Source of the DNA: Candidatus Nanopelagicales bacterium
Lineage (GTDB): Bacteria; Actinomycetota; Actinomycetes; S36-B12; CAIYMF01
Length of the DNA: 40,136 nt
Reading direction: 5' to 3'
NCBI GenBank assembly: GCA_025456015.1
Contig: JALOLK010000049.1
Span: 1 to 40,136 of the forward strand
Shown here piece after piece: positions 1-7,291 of this stretch (positions are counted from its first letter, which is position 1; every line of letters begins with the position of its first letter). The notes below the pieces were generated by a model, which made no database searches, was not told where the DNA came from, and saw only the letters and a list, made by a program, of their open reading frames with translations. The translations under genes were made by a program, and so were the position numbers.

Positions 1-527
1 TGGGAACGGCAGTGGCGAGCGTGCCGCGTGACCGAATGGAAAGGGGCCCCGCCCCGTCGGGTTCGTCGTGCCGGCCCACCCAGATGGCCCTCTGCCTCGT
101 GGTTGTGCCCGGGCGAATCGTCGACGATTTCGCCGACCGGCCACTCCGCGCCAAGGTGCCCCACTTCGCCACGTACCGTCCCGGTGTCGCGTCGACCACT
201 CTCCCTATCCATCTTCGAAGTAGTTCCCGGAAAGGCGGACCAAGGCAACCGTCGAAGGGTCCACGATGTGCGGGAGCTCTGGAAGACCGCGTATGGGAGC
301 TCTGGAAGACCGCGTATCGGCGTCCGTGGACCTGCTCCCCAACCCAATCTTGGACTTCCACCACGTCTCGCGCTCCGACGCGGTGTACGTCCAGTGCGTT
401 GCTCAGATCTGTGGATCCAGCTCAGAAAGCGCCCGTGGGCACGCGCTGCCAGCGGTACTGCGCCTGCGCGGGTTGGAGGTGGCGCTGAGCCGATACGCTC
501 CCAAAGGGGAGAGTAGGGGGGGCGGCC
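1..527. other. gene-free stretch with palindrome and tandem repeat
   Basis: No reading frame here resembles a protein I recognise, and the overlapping open frames have no family motif or convincing start. The stretch holds the palindrome AATCGTCGACGATT at 116-129, which with one bulged base extends to a hairpin over about 112-133. It also holds a perfect 23-bp tandem duplication at 272-317 and a purine-rich ribosome binding site at about 504-520 for the next gene. The left edge of the window may cut an upstream gene that I cannot identify. Confidence 0.5.
272..317. repeat. perfect 23-bp tandem duplication
   Basis: Two identical 23-bp units lie head to tail at 272-294 and 295-317. Each begins GGGAGCTCTGG and ends ACCGCGTAT. 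The duplication is exact, which suggests a recent slippage or short duplication event. It lies about 210 bp upstream of the start codon at 528. Confidence 0.9.
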
Positions 528-1397
528 GTGGCAGTCGATGTGGAGGCCAGGCCCGGAAGACCACGTGTCAGGGCGGTCGGCGTCGTGGCCGTCGTGGTCA
601 TCGCCGCGGGACTGATTGGCATTGGCATCGTGAAGATGGCGGGGCAGGCTGCATTCGACAAGGCCGTTGCCCTCGGGCAGGCCATGCAGGCTGAACCGGA
701 GAGCCTCTACGACAAGGCCCGGATCGCTGAGAAGGCCGACTCCCTGGGGGCTCGGGTGTCGTTCCCGCCGCAGTTCGCCGAGAACGGTGTGGTCGTGGTG
801 CATTCGTGGCTGCCCATGGCCAGCGCGTGCCTGTCGCTCCCGGCGTCGGGCGCGTGGGGTTTCGGTGTCGGAGACGAGCCGTGTGACCCCGCGATGGTCT
901 CGCGTGAGGGTCCGCAAGCGATTGCGGCGGACCAGCGGGCCGCGATGGGCATCTCCCAGCCGGAGTCGTGGGCCGATGAGGAGAACCCGCTGATCGCGGT
1001 GGGGCGCGATGCGCAAGCCACCGGGTACGGCGACGTGTACGTCATCAACGAAGGGCCGGACGAGGGGGTCGCAGTCTCCGTCATGGGGTTCACCAAGGTG
1101 ACAGGGGAGCCGGGCCGGAAGGCGTACTTCGAGGCCAGTGCCGCGGTTCGGTGCCAGCCGATCGAAGGCTGCCAGTGGCGCGATTACGCCATGGCGAAGT
1201 CATGGCGGAACCCGTCACGGACGTTCACCCCCGCGTCCGCCCTGATCCGCCTGCCCGGAGACACGACCTCCGTCCGGGTCGCCGTCCGGCAATGCCTCGA
1301 TCTCAGGTTCCATCAGGGCAACGATGTGTGCACCGGCTGGAACTACGTCGGCCCGATCGAGGTCCCCGCCTGGCCGCACGAAGACAGCGACGGCTGA
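528..1397 (+). CDS. membrane-anchored protein of unknown function
   Basis: This 289-residue protein is not one I recognise. It has a short basic N-terminus rich in R and P, then one hydrophobic segment at about residues 14-36 that looks like an uncleaved signal anchor. About 250 residues would follow outside the membrane. That part carries at least five cysteines, including one in ACLSLP, one in EPCDP and a later group in VRCQP, EGCQW and QCLDL, so disulfides are plausible. The GTG start at 528 was chosen because a purine-rich stretch (AAAGGGGAGA, then a run of G) precedes it and the anchor follows directly. It converges on the SDR gene on the other strand. No catalytic motif is visible; a sensor, cell-envelope or periplasmic-type role is possible but not shown. 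Confidence 0.7.
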   Translation: MAVDVEARPGRPRVRAVGVVAVVVIAAGLIGIGIVKMAGQAAFDKAVALGQAMQAEPESLYDKARIAEKADSLGARVSFPPQFAENGVVVVHSWLPMASACLSLPASGAWGFGVGDEPCDPAMVSREGPQAIAADQRAAMGISQPESWADEENPLIAVGRDAQATGYGDVYVINEGPDEGVAVSVMGFTKVTGEPGRKAYFEASAAVRCQPIEGCQWRDYAMAKSWRNPSRTFTPASALIRLPGDTTSVRVAVRQCLDLRFHQGNDVCTGWNYVGPIEVPAWPHEDSDG

Positions 1398-1434
1398 CGC
1401 CCTGGTCCAACAGGTCGGCAGCGGGCGGCGCAGT

Positions 1435-2307
1435 TCAGCGGTCGGCGACGGTCAGTCCGACGAGGTCGGCGCTGGCCTCCCACAGGCGAGTGGCCACGGC
1501 CTCGTCGTAGCTGCGGGTCGAGGACCGCTTCGGCTTGCTGTTGGCGAAGTACTTCCCGGTCACCTGCTCGAGGTCGGGCGAGGACGCCAGATGGATCGAG
1601 GTGGCCGCGCCCTGGGCTGGGGTCCTCATGAGGGGCTTCATGATCGGGACCAACGCGCGTTGGGTCCTGCCGGGGTCCTCGGCTCCGAAGCCCGTGCGCA
1701 CGACGCCAGGATGCAGGGCGTTGGCGGTCACACCCCGTGCCTGCACCCGGCGCGCGAGTTCGTAGCTGAACATCACGTTGGCCAGCTTGGACTGGTTGTA
1801 GGCGCGTGCCCCGGAGTAGGCGACCCGGCCCTGCAAATCGTCGAAGTCGATCCGGCCCATCGCCTGGGCGTTGGACGCGACGGTGACCACTCGGGCCCGA
1901 TCGCTGTGGGTGAGGCGGTCAAGGAGCAGGTTGGTCAGCAGGAACGGGGCGAGGTGGTTCAGGGCGAAGGTGTGCTCGAGCCCGTCGACGGTGACGTGCC
2001 GGGTGTTCCAGTACCCCCCGACGTTGTTCACCAGGACATCGATGCGCGGCAGTCGTTGCAGCGCCTCGTCGGCCAGCCTCCGGACCTGCACCTGGGACGA
2101 CAGGTCCGCGACGAACGCCTCCACCTGACCCCCCGCAGCCCGGATCTCGCGGGCCGTGTCCTCGGTGCGGGTGCGGTCGCGGCCGGTGATCGCCACGTGC
2201 GCACCCCGTTCGGCCAGGCCCAGGGCGGTCGCCCGGCCGATGCCCGTCGTGGCACCTGTGATCAACACGGTCCTGCCCGCGAGGATGGGGACGGCTGCCT
2301 GCTGCAT
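1435..2307 (-). CDS. short-chain dehydrogenase/reductase (retinol-dehydrogenase-like)
   Basis: This is a 290-residue classical-type SDR. The Rossmann nucleotide-binding motif TGATTGIG is at residues 17-24. NNVG at 94-97 stands in the usual NNAG position, a serine lies at about 145, and the catalytic pair Y170 and K174 is in YNQSK. Arginines just after beta-strand 2 (TGRDRTR) suggest NADP(H) preference. The overall pattern, with HPGVVRTGF and a long C-terminal half, matches the retinol dehydrogenase/WW-domain-oxidoreductase-like SDR group, whose bacterial substrates are mostly unknown. A purine-rich AAGGAG lies upstream of the ATG. The next feature upstream on the same strand is a degraded alcohol dehydrogenase fragment, so the two may once have belonged together. 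Confidence 0.88.
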   Translation of the reverse strand: MQQAAVPILAGRTVLITGATTGIGRATALGLAERGAHVAITGRDRTRTEDTAREIRAAGGQVEAFVADLSSQVQVRRLADEALQRLPRIDVLVNNVGGYWNTRHVTVDGLEHTFALNHLAPFLLTNLLLDRLTHSDRARVVTVASNAQAMGRIDFDDLQGRVAYSGARAYNQSKLANVMFSYELARRVQARGVTANALHPGVVRTGFGAEDPGRTQRALVPIMKPLMRTPAQGAATSIHLASSPDLEQVTGKYFANSKPKRSSTRSYDEAVATRLWEASADLVGLTVADR

Positions 2308-2367
2308 GGGAGGGTGCTCCTTCTGGGTGGCGGGATGCGGGGGTGAACGCGGTGTGCGTGGGGGAGG

Positions 2368-2523
2368 TCACGCCCGGTGCCGGTCGGGCACGGTGATGAC
2401 GACCTTGCCTCGGGTGCGGCCGTCGATCAGATGGCCCACGGCCTCGGCCGTCCCCGGCGGGGTCTCCGAGGGCGGGTCGCCCGCCCGGCGCAGCGGGTAG
2501 GCGTGGTCGATCGCCGGGGTCAT
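2368..2523 (-). pseudogene. C-terminal remnant of a zinc-type alcohol dehydrogenase (MDR family)
   Basis: Read on the minus strand, this stretch encodes the characteristic tail of the medium-chain dehydrogenase/quinone oxidoreductase family: PAIDHAYPL, then EAVGHLIDGRTRGKVVITV, then a stop. In intact members these two pieces are nearly adjacent. Here about a dozen extra residues (RRAGDPPSETPPG) separate them. Upstream of the first piece there is no sign of the Rossmann domain or the catalytic domain. Only about the last 45 codons of a gene of about 330 codons remain. The identification rests on the tail motif alone. Confidence 0.7.
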
Positions 2524-2705
2524 CGTGCCCCCGGACCGCCCTGGGTGGACCGCCGACGCTGCGATGCTCGCAGCGGGGTGCGGTCGCGTGGGTGTGTCGG
2601 AGGGTGCGAGCCGGGAGGCACCGCCCCACTGCAAGGGCCGCCGTCCGGGACGAAGGTGACGGCCCATCCACGACGGCGACGAGAGCGCTGCCAGACCAGC
2701 AGCGA

Positions 2706-2724
2706 CAAGGTGAGGCTAACCTCA
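2706..2724. promoter_or_regulatory. IdeR/DtxR-type iron box
   Basis: The sequence CAAGGTGAGGCTAACCTCA matches the mycobacterial/corynebacterial iron-box consensus TTAGGTTAGGCTAACCTAA at 15 of 19 positions, including the whole AGGCTAACCT core. It overlaps potential -10 hexamers in both directions, TAACCT on plus and TAGCCT on minus, which is where such repressor sites normally lie. No iron-uptake gene is adjacent. The nearest plus-strand gene starts at 2966, and the minus-strand side leads into the dehydrogenase remnant. Confidence 0.65.
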
Positions 2725-2953
2725 CTCGGAGTCCTCGGTCAATGGCGTCGCGGACCAGGGGGGCTTCGGGCGCAGCGGGCGGCGCAGGTGCCGTGGGCCG
2801 CGCCGTTGTTGGTGAAGACCTGGGCGAGGGTTGCCGTCGCGCCCGGTGGCGACATGGGTCCGGTAGCTGGTGGTCACCTGCTCTCGAGCACCCGATGCAC
2901 GAGGCGGGACGCTGCCTGTCGCCGGCGGCGCGACCCGAGCCCCCGGAGCCGAG

Positions 2954-2959
2954 GACGAT
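2954..2959 (+). promoter_or_regulatory. -10 element of a leaderless gene
   Basis: The hexamer GACGAT lies exactly 6 nt before the GTG at 2966. This is the same spacing seen at several other genes in the window, and it supports both a leaderless transcript and the choice of that GTG as the start. Confidence 0.45.
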
Positions 2960-2965
2960 GGGCGT

Positions 2966-3703
2966 GTGCACCTCAGCATCACCACGCTCGCTGCCCAGCC
3001 ATCCCTCGCTGACGCCATGGGGGACATGCCGACCTCGTGGCCGGAGTTCATGCGCCATGACCCGATCGGTGGCCTGTTCTACGGCACCATCGAGGCCCGC
3101 TTCGCCGAGTCCGTCCTCGTCGGCCAGGACGAGGCCGGCGAGGTGGTCGCCTGCGCCTACTCCGTCCCCTTCGTGCTGGGAGGGGAGGACCTGCCCGGCA
3201 ACGGCTGGGACTTCGCGATCCGCAGCGGCGTGCTCGCCAGCATCCGTGGCCAGCAGCCCGACGCGATCTCCGCGGTGGAGATCGCGGTGCGCCCCGACCG
3301 CCAGGGCATGGGCATCTCCGCGCAGATGCTCGTCGCCCTGCGGGACAACGCGGCACGCCTCGGCTTCGCCGAGCTCGTCGCGCCGGTCCGGCCCAACGGC
3401 AAGACCGACATCCACGAGCCCATGTCGTCGTACGCATTCCGGGTGCGGGGGGACGGCCTCCCCTCCGACCCGTGGCTCCGGGTGCACGCCCGCGTCGGTG
3501 GCCGCATCACGAAGGTGGCCCCGCGCTCCATGGTCGTCCCCGGCACCCTCGAGGAGTGGCGGGCCTGGACCGGGCTGCCGTTCGACACCACCGGCCCGGT
3601 CCTGGTGCCGCACGCCCTCGCCCCGGTCCTCTGCGACGTCGAGCACGGCGTCGCCGTGTACGTCGAACCGAACGTCTGGGTGGTCCACCCCACCGGGCGC
3701 TGA
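2966..3703 (+). CDS. GNAT-like acetyltransferase family protein
   Basis: This 245-residue protein has the layout of a GNAT N-acetyltransferase. A core strand pair ends in ISAVEIAVRPDRQGMGIS, where RQGMGIS corresponds to the acetyl-CoA pyrophosphate-binding loop (R/Q-x-x-G-x-G/A). It is followed by the helix AQMLVALRDNAARLGFAELVAPVRP. The C-terminal 100 residues (MVVPGTLEEWRAWTGLPFD and on) are beyond the usual GNAT core and recur in uncharacterised long GNAT-like actinobacterial proteins. I chose GTG 2966 because a -10-like hexamer sits 6 nt upstream and family similarity seems to start with the VHLSITTLA segment; in-frame starts further upstream would add a low-complexity leader. The substrate is unknown. 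Confidence 0.75.
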   Translation: MHLSITTLAAQPSLADAMGDMPTSWPEFMRHDPIGGLFYGTIEARFAESVLVGQDEAGEVVACAYSVPFVLGGEDLPGNGWDFAIRSGVLASIRGQQPDAISAVEIAVRPDRQGMGISAQMLVALRDNAARLGFAELVAPVRPNGKTDIHEPMSSYAFRVRGDGLPSDPWLRVHARVGGRITKVAPRSMVVPGTLEEWRAWTGLPFDTTGPVLVPHALAPVLCDVEHGVAVYVEPNVWVVHPTGR

Positions 3704-3717
3704 GCCAGCAGCTCGCG

Positions 3718-4389
3718 TCAGGGCTCGAGCGGACCGAGGGACGCGCCCGAGCGCCGTACCAGCGCTCGGGGCTGCTGCGGGCCGGGGTCGGGCTGTGAGG
3801 GCACCGGGTACCGCAGGTGGGTCACGCCGACGCCGGCGGTCACCGTCGGGGTTCCGAGGGCCTGGGGAGCAGCCCCGGGGGTGTCGAACAGTCGCACGCC
3901 CGAACCGAGCAGGACGGCGGCCAGATCGATGTGGAGCTCGTGGAGCAGGCCTGCGGCCAGGCACTGCCGGATGGTGTCGGCGCCGTGGACCGCGACCGCC
4001 CTGCCGCCGGCTGCCGATCGCGCCGCGGCCACGGCGCTGTGGATGCCGTCGGTGACGAACTGGACGGTCGAGCCGGGACGCGGCCAGCCGTCGGGCACCT
4101 GGTGGGCGACGACGACGGCGGGCACTCCCCACGGATGCTGGCCGCCCCAGCCGTGGGCGACCTCGAAGGTGCGCCGCCCGGTCAGGAACGCGCCGACCTC
4201 GGCCATCAAGCCCGTGAGGTGCTCGGCGCTGGCCGGCGACACGCGGAACACCATGTCCGAGCCGGGGTGCGGCATGGGGATCTCCACGTCTCCGGAGAAG
4301 TACCAGTCGAACACCTCGGAGACGCCGTCGCCGGGGTCGGCGACGTAGCCGTCGAGCGACATCGACATCACGGCGATGACCCTGCTCAT
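3718..4389 (-). CDS. dihydrofolate reductase/RibD C-terminal-fold protein
   Basis: This 223-residue protein opens with SRVIAVMSMSLDGYVADPGD, the typical N-terminus of the RibD C-terminal/DHFR-like reductase family. GAFLTGRRTFEVAHGWGG follows in the middle, and a second half carries GRAVAVHGADTIRQCLAAGLLHELHIDLAAVLLGSGVRLFD. These are the NADPH-binding and fold-defining segments of the family. Most standalone members act on unknown pteridine- or flavin-like substrates; they are not the essential folA enzyme. I chose the internal ATG at 4389 because GGGAGGG precedes it by about 4 nt and family similarity begins there. The last 25 residues are low-complexity. It converges on the acetyltransferase-like gene. 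Confidence 0.85.
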   Translation of the reverse strand: MSRVIAVMSMSLDGYVADPGDGVSEVFDWYFSGDVEIPMPHPGSDMVFRVSPASAEHLTGLMAEVGAFLTGRRTFEVAHGWGGQHPWGVPAVVVAHQVPDGWPRPGSTVQFVTDGIHSAVAAARSAAGGRAVAVHGADTIRQCLAAGLLHELHIDLAAVLLGSGVRLFDTPGAAPQALGTPTVTAGVGVTHLRYPVPSQPDPGPQQPRALVRRSGASLGPLEP

Positions 4390-4532
4390 CGTGCCCTCCC
4401 GCTGATCGACGTCGGGCGATCGGGCCGCCCAGCATGCCACGGCGGCTTCCTCGATCGGGGCCTCGACGACCGCCGAACGCCGACGCCACGCGGCGGTGCT
4501 CTCCGTGGCTGCTGTCGATCGCGCACCGGGCC

Positions 4533-4538
4533 TACCCT
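4533..4538 (+). promoter_or_regulatory. -10 element of a leaderless gene
   Basis: The hexamer TACCCT fits the actinobacterial -10 consensus TANNNT and ends 6 nt before the ATG at 4545. No purine-rich ribosome binding site lies between them. Confidence 0.55.
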
Positions 4539-4544
4539 CGGGCC

Positions 4545-4715
4545 ATGCGCGCAGCGTTGGTCACGGTGGCCGTCGTCGTGATGGTGCTCGTGGGGGTCCT
4601 CGCCGTCGTCGCTGGTGAGGCTGACGACTCCCCGGGCCTGCAGGGCCTCGGCGCGCTGGTCGCCGGGGGCGCCGTCCTCCTGGCCTGGCGGCAGCTCCGG
4701 AGGCGCAACGCGTAG
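4545..4715 (+). CDS. small two-helix membrane protein
   Basis: This 56-residue protein is mostly two hydrophobic segments, at about residues 3-22 and 33-47. They are separated by a short acidic turn (GEADDSPGLQG), and the protein ends in a basic tail (RQLRRRNA). By the positive-inside rule both ends would be cytoplasmic. I chose the internal ATG because TACCCT ends 6 nt upstream, indicating a leaderless transcript; upstream in-frame sequence is unstructured and arginine-rich. It is a hypothetical protein with no recognised family and converges on the YihY gene. Confidence 0.6.
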   Translation: MRAALVTVAVVVMVLVGVLAVVAGEADDSPGLQGLGALVAGGAVLLAWRQLRRRNA

Positions 4716-4752
4716 GGGCGCCCGCCGGCTCCCGCGCGTCAGCGCAGCCGCC

Positions 4753-5820
4753 CTACTCCCGGCCGGCCCCTGCCCGCTCGGCGCGCTCCCGCAGCTCCCG
4801 ACCCTCCTCGATCCGCTCCTCGAGCTTGCGCTGGTCCTGCTCGGACTTCGTGGCGTCCTTGGGCGGCAGCTGGAGGGTCTCCTCGGCCTCGATGCCGGCC
4901 TGCAGCTGCCGGGAGCGCTCGAGCTCGGCGTCGACCTCGGCGCCGAACAGCAGGGCCAGGTTCGTGATCCAGAGCCACAGCAGGAAGATGATCACGCCCG
5001 CGAGCGCGCCGTACGTCCGGTTGTAGTTGCTGAAGTTCGACACGTAGAAGCCGAAGGCCAGCGAGGCGACGATCCAGGCCAGGATCGCCAGGACGCTGCC
5101 CACGCTGATCCAGTGGAACTTGGGCTGGCGGACGTTGGGCGTGAAGTAGTAGAGCAGCGCCACCATCACGACGACCACCAGCAGGATGAGCGGCCACTTG
5201 GCCCACTGGAACACGGTCGTCGCGGTCGTGCCGATCCCGAGCGCCTCGCCGATGCCCTCAGCGACCGGACCGCTCACGATGAGCCCGGCCAGCACGATCG
5301 CGGCCATCACCAGCAGGCCGACGGTGACCAGCAGCTGGGCCGGGCGCAGCTTCCAGAACGGCCGTCCCTCGTCGATCTCGTAGATGCGGTTCAGCGCCCG
5401 GCCGAAGGCGCCGACGTACCCCGAGGCCGACCAGATCGCCAGGGCCAGGCCGAGCACCAGCGACAGCCCCGCCCCGCCCGCCCCGACCAGGCCGCGGATC
5501 ACGTCCTCGACCTGCGCCGGCACGGCGCTGCCGCCGACCGACTGCACCAGCTCGAGGATCTGGTTCACGGTCGCCTCGCCCTGGCCGAAGACGCCCAGCA
5601 GCGACACCAGCGCGAGCAGGGCGGGGAACACCGCCAGGACCGCGTAGTAGGTCAGCGCAGCGGCGAGGTCGGTGCACTCGTCGCTGGCGAACTCCGAGGC
5701 CGCCGACTTCGCGGTGTACTTCCAGGAGGGCTTGTCGATCTCGCTGGGGCTGTCCGGCTTGCGCGGGTCGTCGGGATCGGGCGCGGTGTGCTGCCGCGCG
5801 GCAGCGGTGTCGTCGGCCAT
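4753..5820 (-). CDS. YihY/virulence factor BrkB family membrane protein
   Basis: This 355-residue protein has the YihY/BrkB pattern. A soluble N-terminus is followed by the signature ECTDLAAALTYYAVLAVFPALLALVSL, then about five more hydrophobic segments, including one near YFTPNVRQPKFHWISVGSVLA and the family segment SNYNRTYGALAGVIIFLLWLW. The C-terminus is a charged, probably coiled, cytoplasmic tail rich in E, R and K. YihY proteins were long misannotated as RNase BN; their role is unsettled, with transport or envelope functions proposed. The ATG at 5820 was chosen because AGGAGGT precedes it by 6 nt. A longer in-frame version would add an unconvincing arginine-rich leader. Confidence 0.9.
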   Translation of the reverse strand: MADDTAAARQHTAPDPDDPRKPDSPSEIDKPSWKYTAKSAASEFASDECTDLAAALTYYAVLAVFPALLALVSLLGVFGQGEATVNQILELVQSVGGSAVPAQVEDVIRGLVGAGGAGLSLVLGLALAIWSASGYVGAFGRALNRIYEIDEGRPFWKLRPAQLLVTVGLLVMAAIVLAGLIVSGPVAEGIGEALGIGTTATTVFQWAKWPLILLVVVVMVALLYYFTPNVRQPKFHWISVGSVLAILAWIVASLAFGFYVSNFSNYNRTYGALAGVIIFLLWLWITNLALLFGAEVDAELERSRQLQAGIEAEETLQLPPKDATKSEQDQRKLEERIEEGRELRERAERAGAGRE

Positions 5821-6015
5821 CGGGCCACCTCCTGGTCGAGCGCCCGGCCGTCCGGCGCATCGAGGCACGAGGCGGCCTCCAACGAGGCGGGCGGTGTGCA
5901 CATCGACGAGCGCGAGGCCAGGAGCGTCGGGTTGTCAGTGGGGCGCTACCCCGTTGGGCGATCGCGACACCCGGAGTGCCACGCCTGCATCGCCGGCGTT
6001 CGGCGCGTGGAGGGC

Positions 6016-6031
6016 TGTGAGCCACCTCACA
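6016..6031. promoter_or_regulatory. CRP/GlxR-type binding site upstream of the transglycosylase gene
   Basis: TGTGAGCCACCTCACA is a perfect match to the CRP-family consensus TGTGA-N6-TCACA, with arms that pair over 6 bp each. It lies 47 nt upstream of the ATG at 6079. The arrangement parallels CRP (Rv3676) control of rpfA in Mycobacterium tuberculosis and GlxR control of rpf2 in Corynebacterium glutamicum. Confidence 0.7.
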
Positions 6032-6078
6032 CGAGGGCTCGGGTTTCGCTCCGCGCGCCGTTGGGCATACCACGACCC

Positions 6079-6561
6079 ATGTCCATACGACTGGCACGAC
6101 TCACCGGCATCGTCGCAGCCGCGGCCACCACCGGCACGCTGCTCCTGGCTGCCCCGGCGACCGCCGCCCCGACCTCCACGGCTGCTGCCGGCAGCACTGT
6201 CGCCGCCGTTGCCCCCAAGGCCGGCGAGCGCGACACGCGCGTCTCCCGCAGCCTGAGCGGGGTCCGCTCCAGCGCCTACGTGGGCAAGTACTTCAGCGCC
6301 CGCCACGAGCGCACCCGCAAGTGCATCGTGCGCAAGGAGTCCGGCGGCAACTACCGCATCGCCTCGCCCGGCGGCCGGTACAAGGGCGCCTACCAGTTCA
6401 ACGCCGGCCTGGCCCGCGCCACCGCCTACAAGATGGGGCGCAAGGACCTGGCCCGCAAGCCCATCAACCAGTGGAGCCGCTTCGACCAGGACAAGGCGTT
6501 CTGGACCGTCTGGAACCACGGCCGCGGCCGTGGCCACTGGCCGACCGCCCGCGGCTGCTGA
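6079..6561 (+). CDS. secreted transglycosylase-like (Rpf-type) protein
   Basis: This 160-residue secreted protein begins with a signal peptide: basic MSIRLARL, a hydrophobic core to about residue 26 and an APATAA cleavage region near residue 30. A spacer rich in A, S and T follows. The C-terminal 85 residues form a small lysozyme-like transglycosylase domain: CIVRKESGGNYRIASP, with catalytic glutamate E87, then GRYKGAYQFN, and near the end VWNHGRGRGHWPTARGC. C82 and the terminal C160 could form the disulfide seen in resuscitation-promoting factors. The likely role is cleavage of peptidoglycan during growth or resuscitation, outside the cell. A perfect CRP-type site lies upstream and a strong hairpin terminator downstream, so it is probably transcribed alone. 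Assignment as a true Rpf rather than another SLT-like lysozyme fold is not certain. Confidence 0.85.
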   Translation: MSIRLARLTGIVAAAATTGTLLLAAPATAAPTSTAAAGSTVAAVAPKAGERDTRVSRSLSGVRSSAYVGKYFSARHERTRKCIVRKESGGNYRIASPGGRYKGAYQFNAGLARATAYKMGRKDLARKPINQWSRFDQDKAFWTVWNHGRGRGHWPTARGC

Positions 6562-6592
6562 CCGCCGCTGATCCACCAGCCCCACCAACCCC

Positions 6593-6627
6593 CACGAGCG
6601 CCCCGGGATCACCCCGGGGCGCTCGTG
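6593..6627 (+). terminator. hairpin terminator after the transglycosylase gene
   Basis: A perfect 15-bp stem (6593-6607 with 6613-6627; left arm CACGAGCGCCCCGGG) closes a 5-nt loop 31 nt after the stop codon. There is no U-tract, which is common for GC-rich actinobacterial terminators. Confidence 0.8.
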
Positions 6628-6676
6628 CGTCCGACGCCGGACGCGCCGCGGGTCGGCACCTGACAGGATCGACGCC

Positions 6677-7027
6677 GTGCTGGACGTGCCCCGGGACCGG
6701 TTCGAGGCCCTCGTCGCCGAGGCCCTCGACGAGATCCCCGCCGAGCTCGCCCGGCTCATCTCGAACTGCGTCGTGCTCGTCGAGGACGACGTCCCGCCCG
6801 GCGGCGAGGCCCTGCTCGGCCTCTACGAGGGCATCCCGCTCACCGAGCGCGACGGCTGGTACGCCGGAGTGCTGCCCGACCGGATCACGATCTACCGCCT
6901 GCCGATCCTGCGCATCTGCGACACCGAGGACGACGTCGTCGAGGAGGTGCTGGTGACCGTCGTGCACGAGGTCGCCCACCACTTCGGCATCGACGACGAG
7001 CGGCTGCACGAACTGGGCTGGGGCTGA
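6677..7027 (+). CDS. metallopeptidase family protein (minimal zincin)
   Basis: This 116-residue protein carries the zincin motif HEVAHHFGI, with zinc ligands H97 and H101 and catalytic E98, followed by a short acidic stretch. It matches the small actinobacterial metallopeptidase family formerly called DUF1025. The N-terminus (DRFEALVAEALDEIPAEL) and middle segment (GLYEGIPLTERDGW, LPDRITIYRLPI) are typical of that family. It has no signal peptide and is probably cytoplasmic; the natural substrate is unknown. The GTG start is preceded by CAGGAT 7 nt upstream, compatible with a leaderless transcript. The length equals that of the family, so it appears complete. Confidence 0.88.
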   Translation: MLDVPRDRFEALVAEALDEIPAELARLISNCVVLVEDDVPPGGEALLGLYEGIPLTERDGWYAGVLPDRITIYRLPILRICDTEDDVVEEVLVTVVHEVAHHFGIDDERLHELGWG

Positions 7028-7062
7028 GGCTGAGGCTGAGGCGCCCCGGCCCCCACCCGCGG

Positions 7063-7193
7063 CGATCGCGTTCGATCTGCGCTGCCCTTTCCGGGATCGC
7101 GATCGGTCTCGACGTGCTGGGCGAGCCGAGATCGAACGCGATCGGTGGCGGGGGGCGCGATCGGACGCGATCGGCGGCGGGGGGCGCGATCGG
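7063..7193. repeat. GATC-rich intergenic repeat cluster (inverted 16-mer plus 29-bp tandem pair)
   Basis: The stretch contains nine GATC sites in 128 bp. A 16-bp inverted repeat has arms CGATCGCGTTCGATCT at 7063-7078 and its complement at 7129-7144. A 29-bp unit is tandemly duplicated at 7136-7164 and 7165-7193 with a single mismatch. The surrounding gap of about 300 bp between the metallopeptidase and phosphofructokinase genes otherwise holds a CTGAGG triplet repeat (about 7024-7041) and the promoter at 7292. Confidence 0.85.
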
Positions 7194-7291
7194 CGGCGGG
7201 CGGGTGAACGTCCGGCAACCGTTCGCCGGACGCCCGCGGCGGCGGGGTGAGCCGGGCGACGTTCGCCGGGCGGGGCGGCAGCCGGGCTCAA

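Noticed and set aside
272-317. CRISPR-like repeat
   Set aside because: There are only two units and no spacer between them, so it is a simple tandem duplication.
2520-2708. A small minus-strand gene starting at the iron box
   Set aside because: It would need a TTG start only 4 nt from the -10-like hexamer. Its 62-residue product is unstructured, arginine/proline-rich and unrelated to iron proteins.
1919-4489. An 856-codon minus-strand open frame
   Set aside because: It crosses the SDR gene, the acetyltransferase-like gene and the RibD-like gene in other frames, and is arginine/proline/glycine-rich without motifs. It is a GC-skew shadow.
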